Positions 26,620 to 35,703 of a stretch of DNA of 64,000 nucleotides are shown one piece after another. The stretch covers positions 62,001-126,000 of the forward strand of contig CADASP010000016.1 in the NCBI GenBank assembly GCA_902790625.1. Direction: 5' to 3'. Under the pieces are notes generated by a model. That model made no database searches. It saw only the letters and a list, made by a program, of their open reading frames with translations, and was not told the origin of the DNA. Numbering within the stretch: position 1 is the stretch's first letter; every line of letters starts with the position of its first letter. Position numbers and translations under genes: made by a program. The DNA comes from an uncultured Prevotellaceae bacterium. Its GTDB lineage: Bacteria > Bacteroidota > Bacteroidia > Bacteroidales > Bacteroidaceae.

Positions 26620-26990
26620 AAAAGACGCTGAAGCGTCACCGCTCAATAGCCGTAGGTCGGAACGACCTGCGGGTATAACGGCAGAAGGTACATCGACCCT
26701 GAAGGGGTCGCCCGTGAACATGGGGGCGATCCCTTCAGGGTCGTTATTACCCAGTACTTGTTATCCGCAGGACGTTCCGACCTACGGATAGTAGGTACGG
26801 GATGATAACGCCCCTGAAAGGCTACGGGTAGGCGAGCGTAGCTCGGAAATGGGGGTCGCCCACACTCATGAGCGACCACCGTCTGAATAGACGGGCGACC
26901 CCTTCAGGGTCGATTTACCGCTTGTGATTCTATCCGCAGGTCGTACCGACCTACGGCTATTGAGAGGAGACGCTTCCAGCGTCTTTTCAA
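26620..26990. repeat. mirror-image GAA-loop hairpin array
   Basis: Hairpins occur in the order A, B, C, then C', B', then a segment with GGCTACGGGTAGGCGAGC, then C', B', A'. Each stem has a GAA (or TTC on the complement) loop. The outer edges read TTGAAAAGACGCTGAA and GTCTTTTCAA. The same mirrored order occurs at 48.07-48.36 kb. No gene is present. Confidence 0.85.
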
Positions 26991-27182
26991 CCGCAACAGC
27001 TCGAAGCCTTTTCCCCGTTTTTCTGAAGCCTTTTCCCTGTTTTTCTTGTTTTTCTCTGTTTTTCAAAATCCAACTCATCGAGGCACACCCGCCGCCTCCC
27101 TCGTCCCTGCAAGGGGAGGGGTGAATCACCCCGCAAATCCGACCTGCAAATCCGCCCGCTCGGCTGCGGCATAACTATCGTC

Positions 27183-27254
27183 ACTTCACTCCCCCTCACT
27201 CCCCCTCACTCCCCCTCACTCCCCTTCACTCCCCTTCACTCCCCTTCACTCCCG
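27183..27254 (+). repeat. 10-bp tandem array upstream of pckA
   Basis: Seven units of TCACTCCCC(C/T) in exact 10-bp phase. The complementary unit (GGGGAGTGAA) is arrayed at 25848-25894, so the two arrays bracket the island as inverted repeats. Confidence 0.9.
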
Positions 27255-27380
27255 CTCATTTGCCACTTTCGGTTGACAAAACACCACGCCCAAACCGCGT
27301 TTTTTGATACTTTAACAAAAAAAAGCTGTGCGCGCACAAAAAATCTCTCAACTCTTAACCCTTAACTCTAAACTTTTTCG

Positions 27381-27388
27381 TAACTTTG
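27381..27388 (+). promoter_or_regulatory. -7 element of pckA
   Basis: TAACTTTG followed by GCACCC, 44 bp before the start codon. No clear TTTG at -33. Confidence 0.6.
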
Positions 27389-27432
27389 CACCCGAAAATC
27401 AGTATAACGAACTATCAATTAAAATAAAAGCA

Positions 27433-29046
27433 ATGGCAAAGTTAGATTTGACACAGTATGGCATCACTGGTAGCACCGTGATTGCCCACAACCCGTCGTA
27501 TGAGTACCTCTACGAAGAAGAGACAAAGGCTGGACTCGAAGGCTTCGACAAAGGTGTGAACACCGAGCTCGACGCAGTGAACGTGATGACCGGCATCTAC
27601 ACCGGACGCTCGCCTAAGGACAAGTACATCGTGCGCGATGCACAGAGCGAGGACAAGGTGTGGTGGACCACCGAGGAGTACAAGAACGACAACCACCCCA
27701 TGACCGAAGAGGTATGGGCAAAGGTGAAGGAGATTGCCATCAAGGAGCTGTGCAACAAGAACCTCTATGTGATGGACGCCTACTGCGGAGCCAACGAGGC
27801 TACACGTCTGCGCGTGCGCTTCATCGTTGAGGTGGCTTGGCAGGCTCACTTCGTGAAGAACATGTTCATCCAGCCCACAGCCGAGGAGCTGGAGAGCTTC
27901 GAGCCGAACTTCGTCATCTACAACGCATCGAAGGCAAAGGTGGAGAACTACAAGGAGCTGGGACTCAACAGCGAGACCTGCGTGGCATTCAACACCAGCA
28001 GCCGCGAGCAGGTGATCATCAACACCTGGTATGGCGGAGAGATGAAGAAGGGTATGTTCTCGATGATGAACTACTACCTGCCCCTGCAGGGCATCGCCTC
28101 GATGCACTGCTCGGCCAACACCGACATGGAGGGTAAGAACACCGCCATCTTCTTCGGACTCAGCGGCACCGGCAAGACCACACTGAGCACCGACCCGAAG
28201 CGACTGCTCATCGGCGACGACGAGCACGGATGGGACGACGAGGGCGTGTTCAACTTCGAGGGTGGCTGCTACGCCAAGGTCATCAACCTCGACAAGGAGA
28301 GCGAGCCCGACATCTATAACGCCATCCGCCGCGATGCACTGTTGGAGAACGTCACCGTGGACGAGGCCGGCAAGATTGACTTCGCCGACAAGAGCGTCAC
28401 CGAGAACACCCGCGTCAGCTACCCCATCAACCACATCGAGAAGATTGCCCAGAAGGTGAACGGCAAGAGCGCCGGACCCGAGGCCAAGAACGTCATCTTC
28501 CTCAGCGCCGACGCCTTCGGCGTGCTGCCTCCCGTGAGCATCCTCACCCCTGAGCAGACGAAGTACTACTTCCTCAGCGGATTCACCGCCAAGCTGGCTG
28601 GCACCGAGCGCGGCATCACAGAGCCTACGCCCACCTTCAGCGCTTGCTTCGGACAGGCATTCCTCGAGCTGCATCCCACCAAGTATGCCGAGGAGCTGGT
28701 GAAGCGCATGGAGAAGAGCGGTGCCAAGGCTTACCTGGTGAACACCGGATGGAACGGCACTGGCAAGCGCATCAGCATCAAGGACACACGCGGCATCATC
28801 GACGCCATCCTGGGCGGCGACATCCTGAACGCTCCCACCAAGAAGATTCCTTACTTCGACTTCGAAGTGCCCACACAGCTCAACGGCGTGGCATGGGGCA
28901 TCCTCGACCCTCGCGACACCTATCAGAACCGCAACGAGTGGGAAGAGAAGGCCAAGGATCTGGCTGGACGCTTCATCAAGAACTTCAAGAAGTACGAAGG
29001 CAACGAGGCCGGCAAGGCACTCGTAGCTGCAGGCCCGAAGCTCTAA
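27433..29046 (+). CDS. pckA: phosphoenolpyruvate carboxykinase (ATP)
   Basis: The 537-residue PEPCK interconverts oxaloacetate and PEP with ATP/ADP. In Bacteroidales it usually runs as a CO2-fixing step toward succinate. The P-loop [13 protein letters not shown] is at about residues 242-254 and the metal/nucleotide motif [19 protein letters not shown] follows. [15 protein letters not shown] sequence near the N-terminus ([11 protein letters not shown]) binds substrate. Start MAKLDL is chosen because a promoter box lies between it and the longer upstream frame. Codon use is strongly biased to C-ending codons, consistent with high expression. Confidence 0.97.
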   Translation: MAKLDLTQYGITGSTVIAHNPSYEYLYEEETKAGLEGFDKGVNTELDAVNVMTGIYTGRSPKDKYIVRDAQSEDKVWWTTEEYKNDNHPMTEEVWAKVKEIAIKELCNKNLYVMDAYCGANEATRLRVRFIVEVAWQAHFVKNMFIQPTAEELESFEPNFVIYNASKAKVENYKELGLNSETCVAFNTSSREQVIINTWYGGEMKKGMFSMMNYYLPLQGIASMHCSANTDMEGKNTAIFFGLSGTGKTTLSTDPKRLLIGDDEHGWDDEGVFNFEGGCYAKVINLDKESEPDIYNAIRRDALLENVTVDEAGKIDFADKSVTENTRVSYPINHIEKIAQKVNGKSAGPEAKNVIFLSADAFGVLPPVSILTPEQTKYYFLSGFTAKLAGTERGITEPTPTFSACFGQAFLELHPTKYAEELVKRMEKSGAKAYLVNTGWNGTGKRISIKDTRGIIDAILGGDILNAPTKKIPYFDFEVPTQLNGVAWGILDPRDTYQNRNEWEEKAKDLAGRFIKNFKKYEGNEAGKALVAAGPKL

Positions 29047-29100
29047 AGCAAGGAGCAGAGCGTCCTAACGTTACATTTTTGAATTCATATTGCATCATTC

Positions 29101-29138
29101 GCTGGAGGCAAGTTCCATCATCGGAGCTTGCCTCCAGC
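29101..29138 (+). terminator. stem-loop after pckA
   Basis: A perfect 12-bp stem GCTGGAGGCAAG/CTTGCCTCCAGC with a 14-nt loop, 55 bp after the stop. The following sequence is AT-rich but lacks a true T-run, so it may be a processing or pause hairpin. Confidence 0.65.
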
Positions 29139-29184
29139 CATTATATTCATTCTCGCACACGATGAATCCGCGCATTATGTAGTC

Positions 29185-29340
29185 CCCAAAAGCCCCCGAA
29201 GGGCGACGGAATATTGTAGGGGCATGCTCCTATTGAACATCCTATTACTATATTCAACTTTCGCAAGTTCCGCAAAGACGGCCTGTAAGGCCAATAAGCT
29301 CCCAGCCCAGGGCATCGCCCTGGGTTGATGTGGTACGCAG
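29185..29340. repeat. hairpin repeat cluster of a different type
   Basis: Short stems in GCCCCCGAAGGGC, GGCCTGTAAGGCC and CCCAGGGCATCGCCCTGGG are spread over about 150 bp without a coding frame. They resemble dispersed repeats found in many Bacteroidota. Their origin is unclear. Confidence 0.6.
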
Positions 29341-29415
29341 CCTACGCCCTACCCCGTTGCCCCGAAACCGCCCCCCAAAAGACAATCCGTATGCCTCCCC
29401 GCCCCCACCACCGCA

Positions 29416-29434
29416 TTTGTCTATTTTGAACAAA
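29416..29434. promoter_or_regulatory. 19-bp motif, copy 1
   Basis: TTTGTCTATTTTGAACAAA, with matching TTTGT/ACAAA ends. It is the first of three copies upstream of the cohesin-like/dockerin gene. Confidence 0.6.
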
Positions 29435-29493
29435 TTTGCCGCCGACCCAAAGACACAAACGTACACGCATCCGTCACCACGCCGCGCTCCATT

Positions 29494-29534
29494 TTTGTCT
29501 ATTTCGAGCAAATCATTTGTCTATTTTGAACAAA
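29494..29534. promoter_or_regulatory. tandem 19-bp motif, 22-bp period
   Basis: TTTGTCTATTTCGAGCAAA (29494-29512) and TTTGTCTATTTTGAACAAA (29516-29534), start to start 22 bp, about two helical turns. The same pair with the same period, in inverse orientation, lies upstream of both BspA genes (32260 and 35912). This suggests binding sites for one regulator. Confidence 0.65.
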
Positions 29535-29601
29535 ATCACTTTTTTTTTTGCAAAATCGAAAAATTTCTTGGAAAAAATTACGCTGTTTCAAAAACAAATC
29601 G

Positions 29602-29609
29602 TATCTTTG
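29602..29609 (+). promoter_or_regulatory. -7 element of the cohesin-like operon
   Basis: TATCTTTG followed by TGCCG, about 88 bp before the start codon. Confidence 0.6.
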
Positions 29610-29696
29610 TGCCGAAAATGCGTGCTTGCCTCAAAGCCGAAACATGGAAAAGAGTTGAAACTAACCCATTAGATAAACCATTTAAATTTATAAAGT

Positions 29697-30377
29697 ATGA
29701 AAAAAACGTTACTATTATTGGCACTGTTCGCAGGAAGCCTGCTCAGTGCTAACGCGCAGACAGCGTCGGAGTACTTGTCGGCTTATGTAGTGCCAGGCGC
29801 GCAGAAGCAGTTGGCTATCCAGCTGAAGAATGACGTTGACTACACGGCTTGCCAGATGACAATCACGCTCCCAGAGGGTATGACCTTTGCAGGCGATGCA
29901 GTCCTTTCCAGCCGTTCCAACGCACATCAGATTAAATCTCAACCGTCTTCAGACAACAAGTCAATGACCGTTGTGTTATTCTCGTATGGAGAGGTGGATG
30001 GCGCTACGACGGGCAATCTGGCCTTTAAAAGAAGCGAGGGTGCAGTATTGCTTGTTAACGTAAATATAGACGAAAGCATATTAGGGAAATTAACAACGGG
30101 TAATTTTGACATAAATGGTATCACTTTGAGCAACGTCGAATTCGTTAAGAATCAAGGTTTAGCAAAAAACAAAGATTTAACCTTGGGAAAAACGGGCATT
30201 TTGGGTGATGTCGATGGAAATAAAATGCTAAATACCGTGGATGCATCTCTTATCCTTTCGAAATTAGTAGGCGAAACATTTTCCGACTTTAATAATGAAG
30301 CTTCGGATTTAGATTGCGACGGCAATGTGAACACCGTTGATGCCTCGTTAATTTTGGAGGAACTTGTGAGACAATAA
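29697..30377 (+). CDS. secreted cohesin-like protein with C-terminal dockerin
   Basis: The 226-residue secreted protein has a signal peptide (MKKTLLLLALFAGSLLSANA-Q) and a cohesin-like beta-sandwich (about 25-155: VVPGAQKQLAIQLKN, MTITLPEGMTFAGDAVLSSR). A type I dockerin follows (about 165-226) with two calcium loops, GDVDGNKMLNTVDASLIL and DLDCDGNVNTVDASLILEEL. Cohesin-dockerin pairs hold cellulosomes together. In Bacteroidales dockerin-like domains occur widely with unknown partners. Having both on one chain allows chain-forming or self-association (inference). It is first of three genes, and a lower GC content than the surroundings suggests different ancestry. Confidence 0.75.
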   Translation: MKKTLLLLALFAGSLLSANAQTASEYLSAYVVPGAQKQLAIQLKNDVDYTACQMTITLPEGMTFAGDAVLSSRSNAHQIKSQPSSDNKSMTVVLFSYGEVDGATTGNLAFKRSEGAVLLVNVNIDESILGKLTTGNFDINGITLSNVEFVKNQGLAKNKDLTLGKTGILGDVDGNKMLNTVDASLILSKLVGETFSDFNNEASDLDCDGNVNTVDASLILEELVRQ

Positions 30378-30410
30378 TTTAAATTAGAAACCTTAATTAC
30401 AAAGATTAAA

Positions 30411-31622
30411 ATGAAAAAAATAATTTTTAGTTTATTTGCTCTTTTCGGAATGACGGGGGCAATTAATGCGCAGAGTGTCACTGTCGATGACATAACAACA
30501 GTTCCTGGAGAAACGGTTACAGCAACATTGAATTTCACATGTCCCGCAAATATGTATTCTGGAATGCAGATTTGGTTGACCTTTGATCAAGCGGAGGGTA
30601 TTTCTATACCAGACAATGGTGTTTTCACTACAGATTTGGCAAGTTCAAGTTATAGTTTTAAAGATGGAGTATTCAATTTTGCCGCTGCTAATGCTGTAAG
30701 TAATAAATTTTCCACATCTACAGCCACTGTCACGTTCAACATTGATGAGACTGTTGCACCTGATGCCGTTTTTAATGTAACGATAACAGGGCAATTGGAA
30801 GGATCTGGAGTAGATAATGCTACAATTAATGGCTCTTTTAACATAAGTATGGTGACTCTACCGACTGTTGAACTTGATGAAAATTCTACAGTTGCTCCTG
30901 AGGCTTCTGACAATCCTGTTAAGGTTATAGTTAAGCGTACTATCAATGCAAATGAGTGGAGCACCATCTGCTTGCCATTCGCAATGACAGGAGAACAGTT
31001 GAAAAAGGCCTTTGGAGATGATGTAATATTGGCAAAGCTAAATGAATGGTCGTTTGAAGGCACATTCCCCGATGTTAATAGCATGAATCTTGTTTTCACT
31101 TATCTTAATATTAATGACGGCTTGGAGGCAAATTATCCTTGTATGATAAAAGTGAGCAAGGCAATTTCAGAGTTCAGCGTCAATTTAGTTACGATAGAAC
31201 CAAGTGAATATCTAATGGCTGAAGAAGTTGTTTTCAAAGTCCAAACTGCTACAAAACCAGTTCCTAAATTTGCTAACTACACTGCCACTATGTATGGTAC
31301 GTTTATAAAAGACGTATTATTTGAAGGCGCTCTATTCGCAAGTTCAAATAAGTTCTGGTATGTTGGAAGCACGAATACTCCATCCATAAAAGGTTACCGA
31401 GGATATTTCTACTTTATGGATAGCAATTATGATCCCATCACATTCCCCAATGGCTCATCTGCTCGCATTACTATGGAATTTGGTGATGGAACTACAAACG
31501 CTATTGAAAGCGTACAAACAGTTGAGGAGAACGACGTATACTACAACTTGCGTGGTCTGCGCGTTGAGACTCCCTCTAAGGGCATCTTCATCAAGAACGG
31601 CAAGAAGGTCGTGGTTAAGTAA
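30411..31622 (+). CDS. secreted cohesin-like surface protein
   Basis: The 403-residue secreted protein has a signal peptide (MKKIIFSLFALFGMTGAINA-Q) and an N-terminal cohesin-like sandwich (about 22-150: TTVPGETVTATLNFTCPANM...). A middle domain contains NEWSTICLPFAM, a phrase common in Bacteroidales secreted proteins. The C-terminal tail YYNLRGLRVETPSKGIFIKN then GKKVVVK resembles Bacteroidota C-terminal sorting or anchoring segments. GC is markedly low, with poly-A/T-rich codons, compared with the C-ending codon use of pckA. It lies 33 bp after the dockerin gene, so it is in the same operon. Partner domains (dockerins) occur upstream and in the two downstream BspA proteins. Confidence 0.7.
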   Translation: MKKIIFSLFALFGMTGAINAQSVTVDDITTVPGETVTATLNFTCPANMYSGMQIWLTFDQAEGISIPDNGVFTTDLASSSYSFKDGVFNFAAANAVSNKFSTSTATVTFNIDETVAPDAVFNVTITGQLEGSGVDNATINGSFNISMVTLPTVELDENSTVAPEASDNPVKVIVKRTINANEWSTICLPFAMTGEQLKKAFGDDVILAKLNEWSFEGTFPDVNSMNLVFTYLNINDGLEANYPCMIKVSKAISEFSVNLVTIEPSEYLMAEEVVFKVQTATKPVPKFANYTATMYGTFIKDVLFEGALFASSNKFWYVGSTNTPSIKGYRGYFYFMDSNYDPITFPNGSSARITMEFGDGTTNAIESVQTVEENDVYYNLRGLRVETPSKGIFIKNGKKVVVK

Positions 31623-31661
31623 TTTAGGATTTCTTTAACTATTAAACATTTGAATACAATT

Positions 31662-31847
31662 ATGAAAAAGAATTATATAGCTCCCAATACGGTGGAAAGA
31701 AGAGTTGTATTGCACCAAATGATTGCAGGGTCACCAGTTACTGTTACAGGCTTAGACGGTTACGGTGGCTGGGGCGGAGAATCCGATGGAACTCAAGAAG
31801 CAGCTTCTCGCCAAAACAGCCTCTGGGACGACGACGACGACTTCTAA
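31662..31847 (+). CDS. small peptide MKKNYIAPN..., unknown function
   Basis: The 61-residue product starts at ATG 31662. The N-terminus MKKNYIAPNTVERRVV is followed by IAGSPVTVTG, a glycine/aromatic stretch (GYGGWGGESDG) and an acidic end LWDDDDDF. There is no typical signal peptide and no transmembrane segment. I recall similar MKKxYxxP...WDDE short proteins in Bacteroidales, always uncharacterised (recollection, not a search). It sits 39 bp after the cohesin-like gene and just before a strong terminator, so it is the last gene of the operon. It may be a secreted or modified peptide, or a small surface component. Confidence 0.6.
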   Translation: MKKNYIAPNTVERRVVLHQMIAGSPVTVTGLDGYGGWGGESDGTQEAASRQNSLWDDDDDF

Positions 31848-31887
31848 ACGCCAGTTCGAACGCGCATCACATAATGATATCATACAG

Positions 31888-31923
31888 AAGGGAGGGGACA
31901 TCATTTGTCCCCTCCCTTTATTT
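31888..31923 (+). terminator. rho-independent terminator of the cohesin-like operon
   Basis: An 11-bp G/C-rich stem AGGGAGGGGAC/GTCCCCTCCCT followed by TTATTT. Confidence 0.85.
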
Positions 31924-31959
31924 GTGTGGTGATATGAAGGACACCTTACTTTCTGCGGG

Positions 31960-32215
31960 ACATCTGTTCAGTCGGATTTGCAATCTGACTGCTTCGAATC
32001 TCAGCATTTGTAATGCGACAAGAGAATGTTGCCGGATTGTAAATCCTAATAATCGTAGCAGTCGGATTGTAAATCCGACTGAGCTGTGGAAAAGACGCTG
32101 AAAGCGTCTCCTCTCAATAGCCGTAGGTCGGAACGACCTGCGGTTATTGAGAGTGGACGCTCATTTCCGAGCAAAGCTCGCCTACCCGTAGCCTTTCAGC
32201 GTCCTTGTCACCTAA
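31960..32215. repeat. hairpin repeat array with A and B units
   Basis: First come three GTCGGATTnnnAATCnGAC-type stems (about 31970-32080), then A and B GAA-loop hairpins. The segment ATTTCCGAGCAAAGCTCGCC and TACCCGTAGCCTTTCAGCG then appears, also found inverted at 26818-26860. No gene is present in this gap. Confidence 0.8.
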
Positions 32216-32259
32216 TTGCGGATAATCATTTGCAAAAAAAACGGCGGGGAAAATGGCAT

Positions 32260-32300
32260 TTTGTTTGAAATTTACAAAAATATGTACGGAATAGACAAAT
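32260..32300. promoter_or_regulatory. tandem 19-bp motif upstream of BspA protein 1
   Basis: TTTGTTTGAAATTTACAAA (32260-32278), then 22 bp from its start ATGTACGGAATAGACAAAT (half-degenerate). It is the inverse of the 29.4-29.5 kb motif and ends 20 bp before the -7 box, so it overlaps the -33 region. Confidence 0.6.
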
Positions 32301-32320
32301 GGTTTTTGCGTTTTTTTTGG

Positions 32321-32328
32321 TAAATTTG
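32321..32328 (+). promoter_or_regulatory. -7 element of BspA protein 1
   Basis: TAAATTTG followed by CACACAAAT, 31 bp before the start. The same block precedes the second BspA gene. Confidence 0.65.
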
Positions 32329-32358
32329 CACACAAATATCAATCAACAACAAAGAAGT

Positions 32359-35300
32359 ATGAAAAAGTTAAGATTCTTGATGGCCACCATGCTGGCCATC
32401 ATCGCCATAGCCACCGGCTGGGCGCAAACGAACTACGGCATCAAAATTGACGGAGTGGAGATTACCAGCAACAACTACCAGGACATTACAAGTGCTAATG
32501 GTTTCATTGCTGTAACCAGCGAACAAGGCTCGGTGACCTACGACCCTGCCACCAACACGCTGACGCTGGATGGAGCATTGATAGACGCCATGTCAGATGT
32601 GGGTCTGGAACTGCCTGAAGGAGTGAACGTTGTTTTGCAAGGTGAGAACAATAGTATTAATGCCATGTATACGGGAGGGACGGGCGAACCGAAAATTATC
32701 GCAGTCAACGGCAATTGTACCATCAGCGGCAACGGTAAAATAAACTGTTCGATTAACTATGGCAATGGCATCTATTTAGCCTCCAACAGCACCCTTACCA
32801 TCAAAGATTGTACGGTAAACGTTTCTGCCAATGGTGATGCAGGATATGATAATGGTATGGGGTACGCCATCAGAAGTGAGGGTGGGACACCAGGTGCGCT
32901 CGTCGTCGACCATGCCAGGGTGTTTGCATTATCGGGAACGATTTATGGCTGCATACGCTATATCTCCTCGCTCACGCTGAATGGCTGTGAGATTACAGAT
33001 AACGAAGGAACACCTTTATCTTTCGATAGCTCTGTGCAGGCGGTGTGGGCGAGCGATGGCATCGCGAAGGGCCAGGTCATTATCGATATCATCCCCGTGC
33101 CCTACGCCGTGTACGACGAACAAGGGACGATGACCATCTTCTACGACAAGATGAAGAACCGTCGCACGGGTACCATCTGGGATGTCATACCGTATGCTAT
33201 AGGCCAAAGTTGGTATAGCAACAAAGACATCACCACCATCGACTTTGACGAATCGTTCAGCAACTACAAGGAGATGACGAGCCTTAGCAACTTCTTTGCC
33301 AACATGACCAACCTCGTGGAAATAAAGCATCTGAACCGGCTGAAGACAAATAATGTGACGGATATGCATGCCGCTTTCAATAGTTGCCCATCGCTGACGG
33401 AGCTTGACCTCTCTGGCTTCAACACGGCCAATGTGACCACAATGATCGCTATGTTTGCAGGAGACACCAACCTGAAGACCATCATCGTTGGTAACGAATG
33501 GAGCACCGAGAGCTGCGTATGTGATAACATGTTCTATGGCTGCACCAGCCTCGTGGGCAGCCAGGGTACGACCTATAGAAATAGTCATTTCGGCGCCGTC
33601 TATGCCCACATCGACCACGGCGAAAGCGACCCCGGCTACCTCACAGGTGTGAAGGAGGCGTATGCAGTAAGGGATCATTTAACAGGACAGACAACTACTG
33701 ACCTAGTAGGGTGGCCAGATTACCAAACGCTTACTTTCTACTATGATGACCAAAAGTCAGAATGGGGGCAAAAAGAAGAAAGGCGGCCACATTTTAATAA
33801 CGAAAATACTTTTATCGGGGAGACAATACATCATTTTGTCGTCTATGACTTCGAAGGAAGTAACTGGAAACAAGATAGTGAAGCGAAAATTTACAATGTA
33901 GTGTTCGACGACAGCTTCGCCAACTACAACGGTCTGACCGACCTGAGCAACTTCTTCAGCGGCCTTGATAAACTCTCAGGGGTAGGGGGCTTCGAGAACC
34001 TGAACACGCAGAACGTGACGACCATGGAGAAGATGTTCTATCAGTGCAATATGGCACAACTCGACCTCCGCTTGCTCAACACGGAGAACGTGACCAATAT
34101 GAAAGACATGTTCAACGGGTGTTCCTACCTTAATACTATACGATGCAACGACAACTGGCAGCGCGATGGCCTCGTGTCGACAAACATGTTCTTGGGATGC
34201 ACAAAATTGAAGGGTTACAACGCGGCCCATACAGATGCCACAATGGCCAATCCTGAAGGCTACTTCACCGCCGATGAACCTTATGCCGTGCTCGACGCCG
34301 AGGGAACACTGACCTTCTACTACAACAACGGAAAAGAGCTAATACAGGCGCTTCAGACCTACTACGACTGGCACTTATTCAGCTTTACAGGAACGGAGTG
34401 GGTTACCACTGAAGGAAAGAAATGGAATGATACTAATAATGATTTTATTAAAAAGGTGGCGTTCGACGAGAGCTTCGCCCTCTACCATGGGTTAGTAACC
34501 ACGGAAGGAATGTTCAAACTTCTCAGGGCACTGGAGTCGATAGAGGGCATGGAGAACCTGAACACCGAGAACGTCACTTGTATGGACGAAATGTTCTGGT
34601 GCTGCATGAATCTCAAGCAAATAGACCTCTCCCACTTCGACACATCCAATGTAACCAGCATGAAGGGGATGTTTGGAGGTTGCTCGGGTCTCACCACCAT
34701 CTATTGCAAAACCGATTGGAAGCTAATTGCCGAAAACAACGGGATTACGCTGCAGTCAGCAGACATGTTCAAAGACTGCTTTCAGCTCAAGGGTGGCATG
34801 GGAACTGCATATAGCAATCAGTGCATAGATGCCAACTATGCCCACCTCGACAGCGGTGAAGACAACCCTGGCTACTTCTCAAGAGCGACGGCGTATGCAG
34901 TAAGAGAATATTTATATGCAAAGCCTGAAAGTTCATTCGTAATAGAAGGGGAGACACTTACTTTCTACTATGATGACCAAATGGCTTCATGGGGACAAAA
35001 AAAGAGAATCGACCACGATTCAGAATACCGTTACAAGGTCTATCCCATCGAAGGAAAGGGCTGGACCCAAGGGGACGAAGGTTCGAAGATTGCCTTTGTG
35101 GTGTTCGACGAAAGTTTCGCCGACTATCAGGGTCTGACCGACCTAAGCAACTTCTTCAGCAATCTTCCTATTCTCAGCACTGTAGACATCGCACATTGCA
35201 ACACGACGAAGGTGACAAGCACGGCTTATATGTTTGCCAATTGCTCACGTCTCGAGACCATCAAATGCAATACCGACTGGAAACTGATTGCTGAGAACAA

Positions 35301-35634
35301 CGGGATTACGCTGGAGTCAGAAAACATGTTCCAAGACTGCGAAAGTCTCAAGGGTGGCATGGGTACTGCATATAGCGAACAGTGCACAGATGCCAACTAC
35401 GCCCACCCCGACAACGTAAGCAGTCCGGGCTTCTTCACCTGCACCGTGGAAAAGGGTAACTTGAACGATGACAACAATATCGACGACGTCGATGTCGAGA
35501 TACTGACAGATGCCATCCTGGGCAAGATTGCCATCACCGCTGACCTCATAGCGAAAGGCGACATGAACTACGACGGCGCGCTGACCATCGCCGACGTCAC
35601 CCTGCTCGTCGACGCTATCCTGAAGCAGGAGTAG
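32359..35634 (+). CDS. BspA-type leucine-rich surface protein with dockerin, 1
   Basis: The 1091-residue secreted protein has a signal peptide (MKKLRFLMATMLAIIAIATGWA-Q). A beta-helix-like N-terminal region (about 20-240, with CTISGNGKINC and STLTIKDCTVNVSA) is followed by four BspA/DUF285 leucine-rich blocks. Their 22-24-residue repeats read like NTENVTNMKDMFNGCSYL, separated by spacer segments beginning YAV(R/L)D/EA. A C-terminal dockerin carries two loops, KGNLNDDNNIDDVDVEIL and KGDMNYDGALTIADVTLLVD. BspA proteins bind host proteins or partner bacteria (family knowledge). It is monocistronic, with its own promoter and a strong terminator. A tandem duplicate follows. Confidence 0.85.
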   Translation: MKKLRFLMATMLAIIAIATGWAQTNYGIKIDGVEITSNNYQDITSANGFIAVTSEQGSVTYDPATNTLTLDGALIDAMSDVGLELPEGVNVVLQGENNSINAMYTGGTGEPKIIAVNGNCTISGNGKINCSINYGNGIYLASNSTLTIKDCTVNVSANGDAGYDNGMGYAIRSEGGTPGALVVDHARVFALSGTIYGCIRYISSLTLNGCEITDNEGTPLSFDSSVQAVWASDGIAKGQVIIDIIPVPYAVYDEQGTMTIFYDKMKNRRTGTIWDVIPYAIGQSWYSNKDITTIDFDESFSNYKEMTSLSNFFANMTNLVEIKHLNRLKTNNVTDMHAAFNSCPSLTELDLSGFNTANVTTMIAMFAGDTNLKTIIVGNEWSTESCVCDNMFYGCTSLVGSQGTTYRNSHFGAVYAHIDHGESDPGYLTGVKEAYAVRDHLTGQTTTDLVGWPDYQTLTFYYDDQKSEWGQKEERRPHFNNENTFIGETIHHFVVYDFEGSNWKQDSEAKIYNVVFDDSFANYNGLTDLSNFFSGLDKLSGVGGFENLNTQNVTTMEKMFYQCNMAQLDLRLLNTENVTNMKDMFNGCSYLNTIRCNDNWQRDGLVSTNMFLGCTKLKGYNAAHTDATMANPEGYFTADEPYAVLDAEGTLTFYYNNGKELIQALQTYYDWHLFSFTGTEWVTTEGKKWNDTNNDFIKKVAFDESFALYHGLVTTEGMFKLLRALESIEGMENLNTENVTCMDEMFWCCMNLKQIDLSHFDTSNVTSMKGMFGGCSGLTTIYCKTDWKLIAENNGITLQSADMFKDCFQLKGGMGTAYSNQCIDANYAHLDSGEDNPGYFSRATAYAVREYLYAKPESSFVIEGETLTFYYDDQMASWGQKKRIDHDSEYRYKVYPIEGKGWTQGDEGSKIAFVVFDESFADYQGLTDLSNFFSNLPILSTVDIAHCNTTKVTSTAYMFANCSRLETIKCNTDWKLIAENNGITLESENMFQDCESLKGGMGTAYSEQCTDANYAHPDNVSSPGFFTCTVEKGNLNDDNNIDDVDVEILTDAILGKIAITADLIAKGDMNYDGALTIADVTLLVDAILKQE

Positions 35635-35656
35635 GAGGGATATCAGGGAATTAACC

Positions 35657-35703
35657 AACACCGCTCCCCCCCTCCCCTAACAGGGGCAGGGGGGAGCGGT
35701 GTT
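35657..35703 (+). terminator. terminator of BspA protein 1
   Basis: A long G/C-rich stem with arms AACACCGCTCCCCCC and GGGGGGAGCGGTGTT. An almost identical copy follows the second BspA gene (38811). Confidence 0.75.

Noticed and set aside
27442..28674. Minus-strand frame inside pckA
   Set aside because: pckA is complete and strongly conserved. The antisense frame is a codon-bias shadow.
35657..35703. Member of the double-hairpin coding repeat family
   Set aside because: It shares the CCCCTCCCC/GGGG look but lacks the GTCTATATA core and GACCCACCCC ends, and lies right after a stop codon. It is a terminator.
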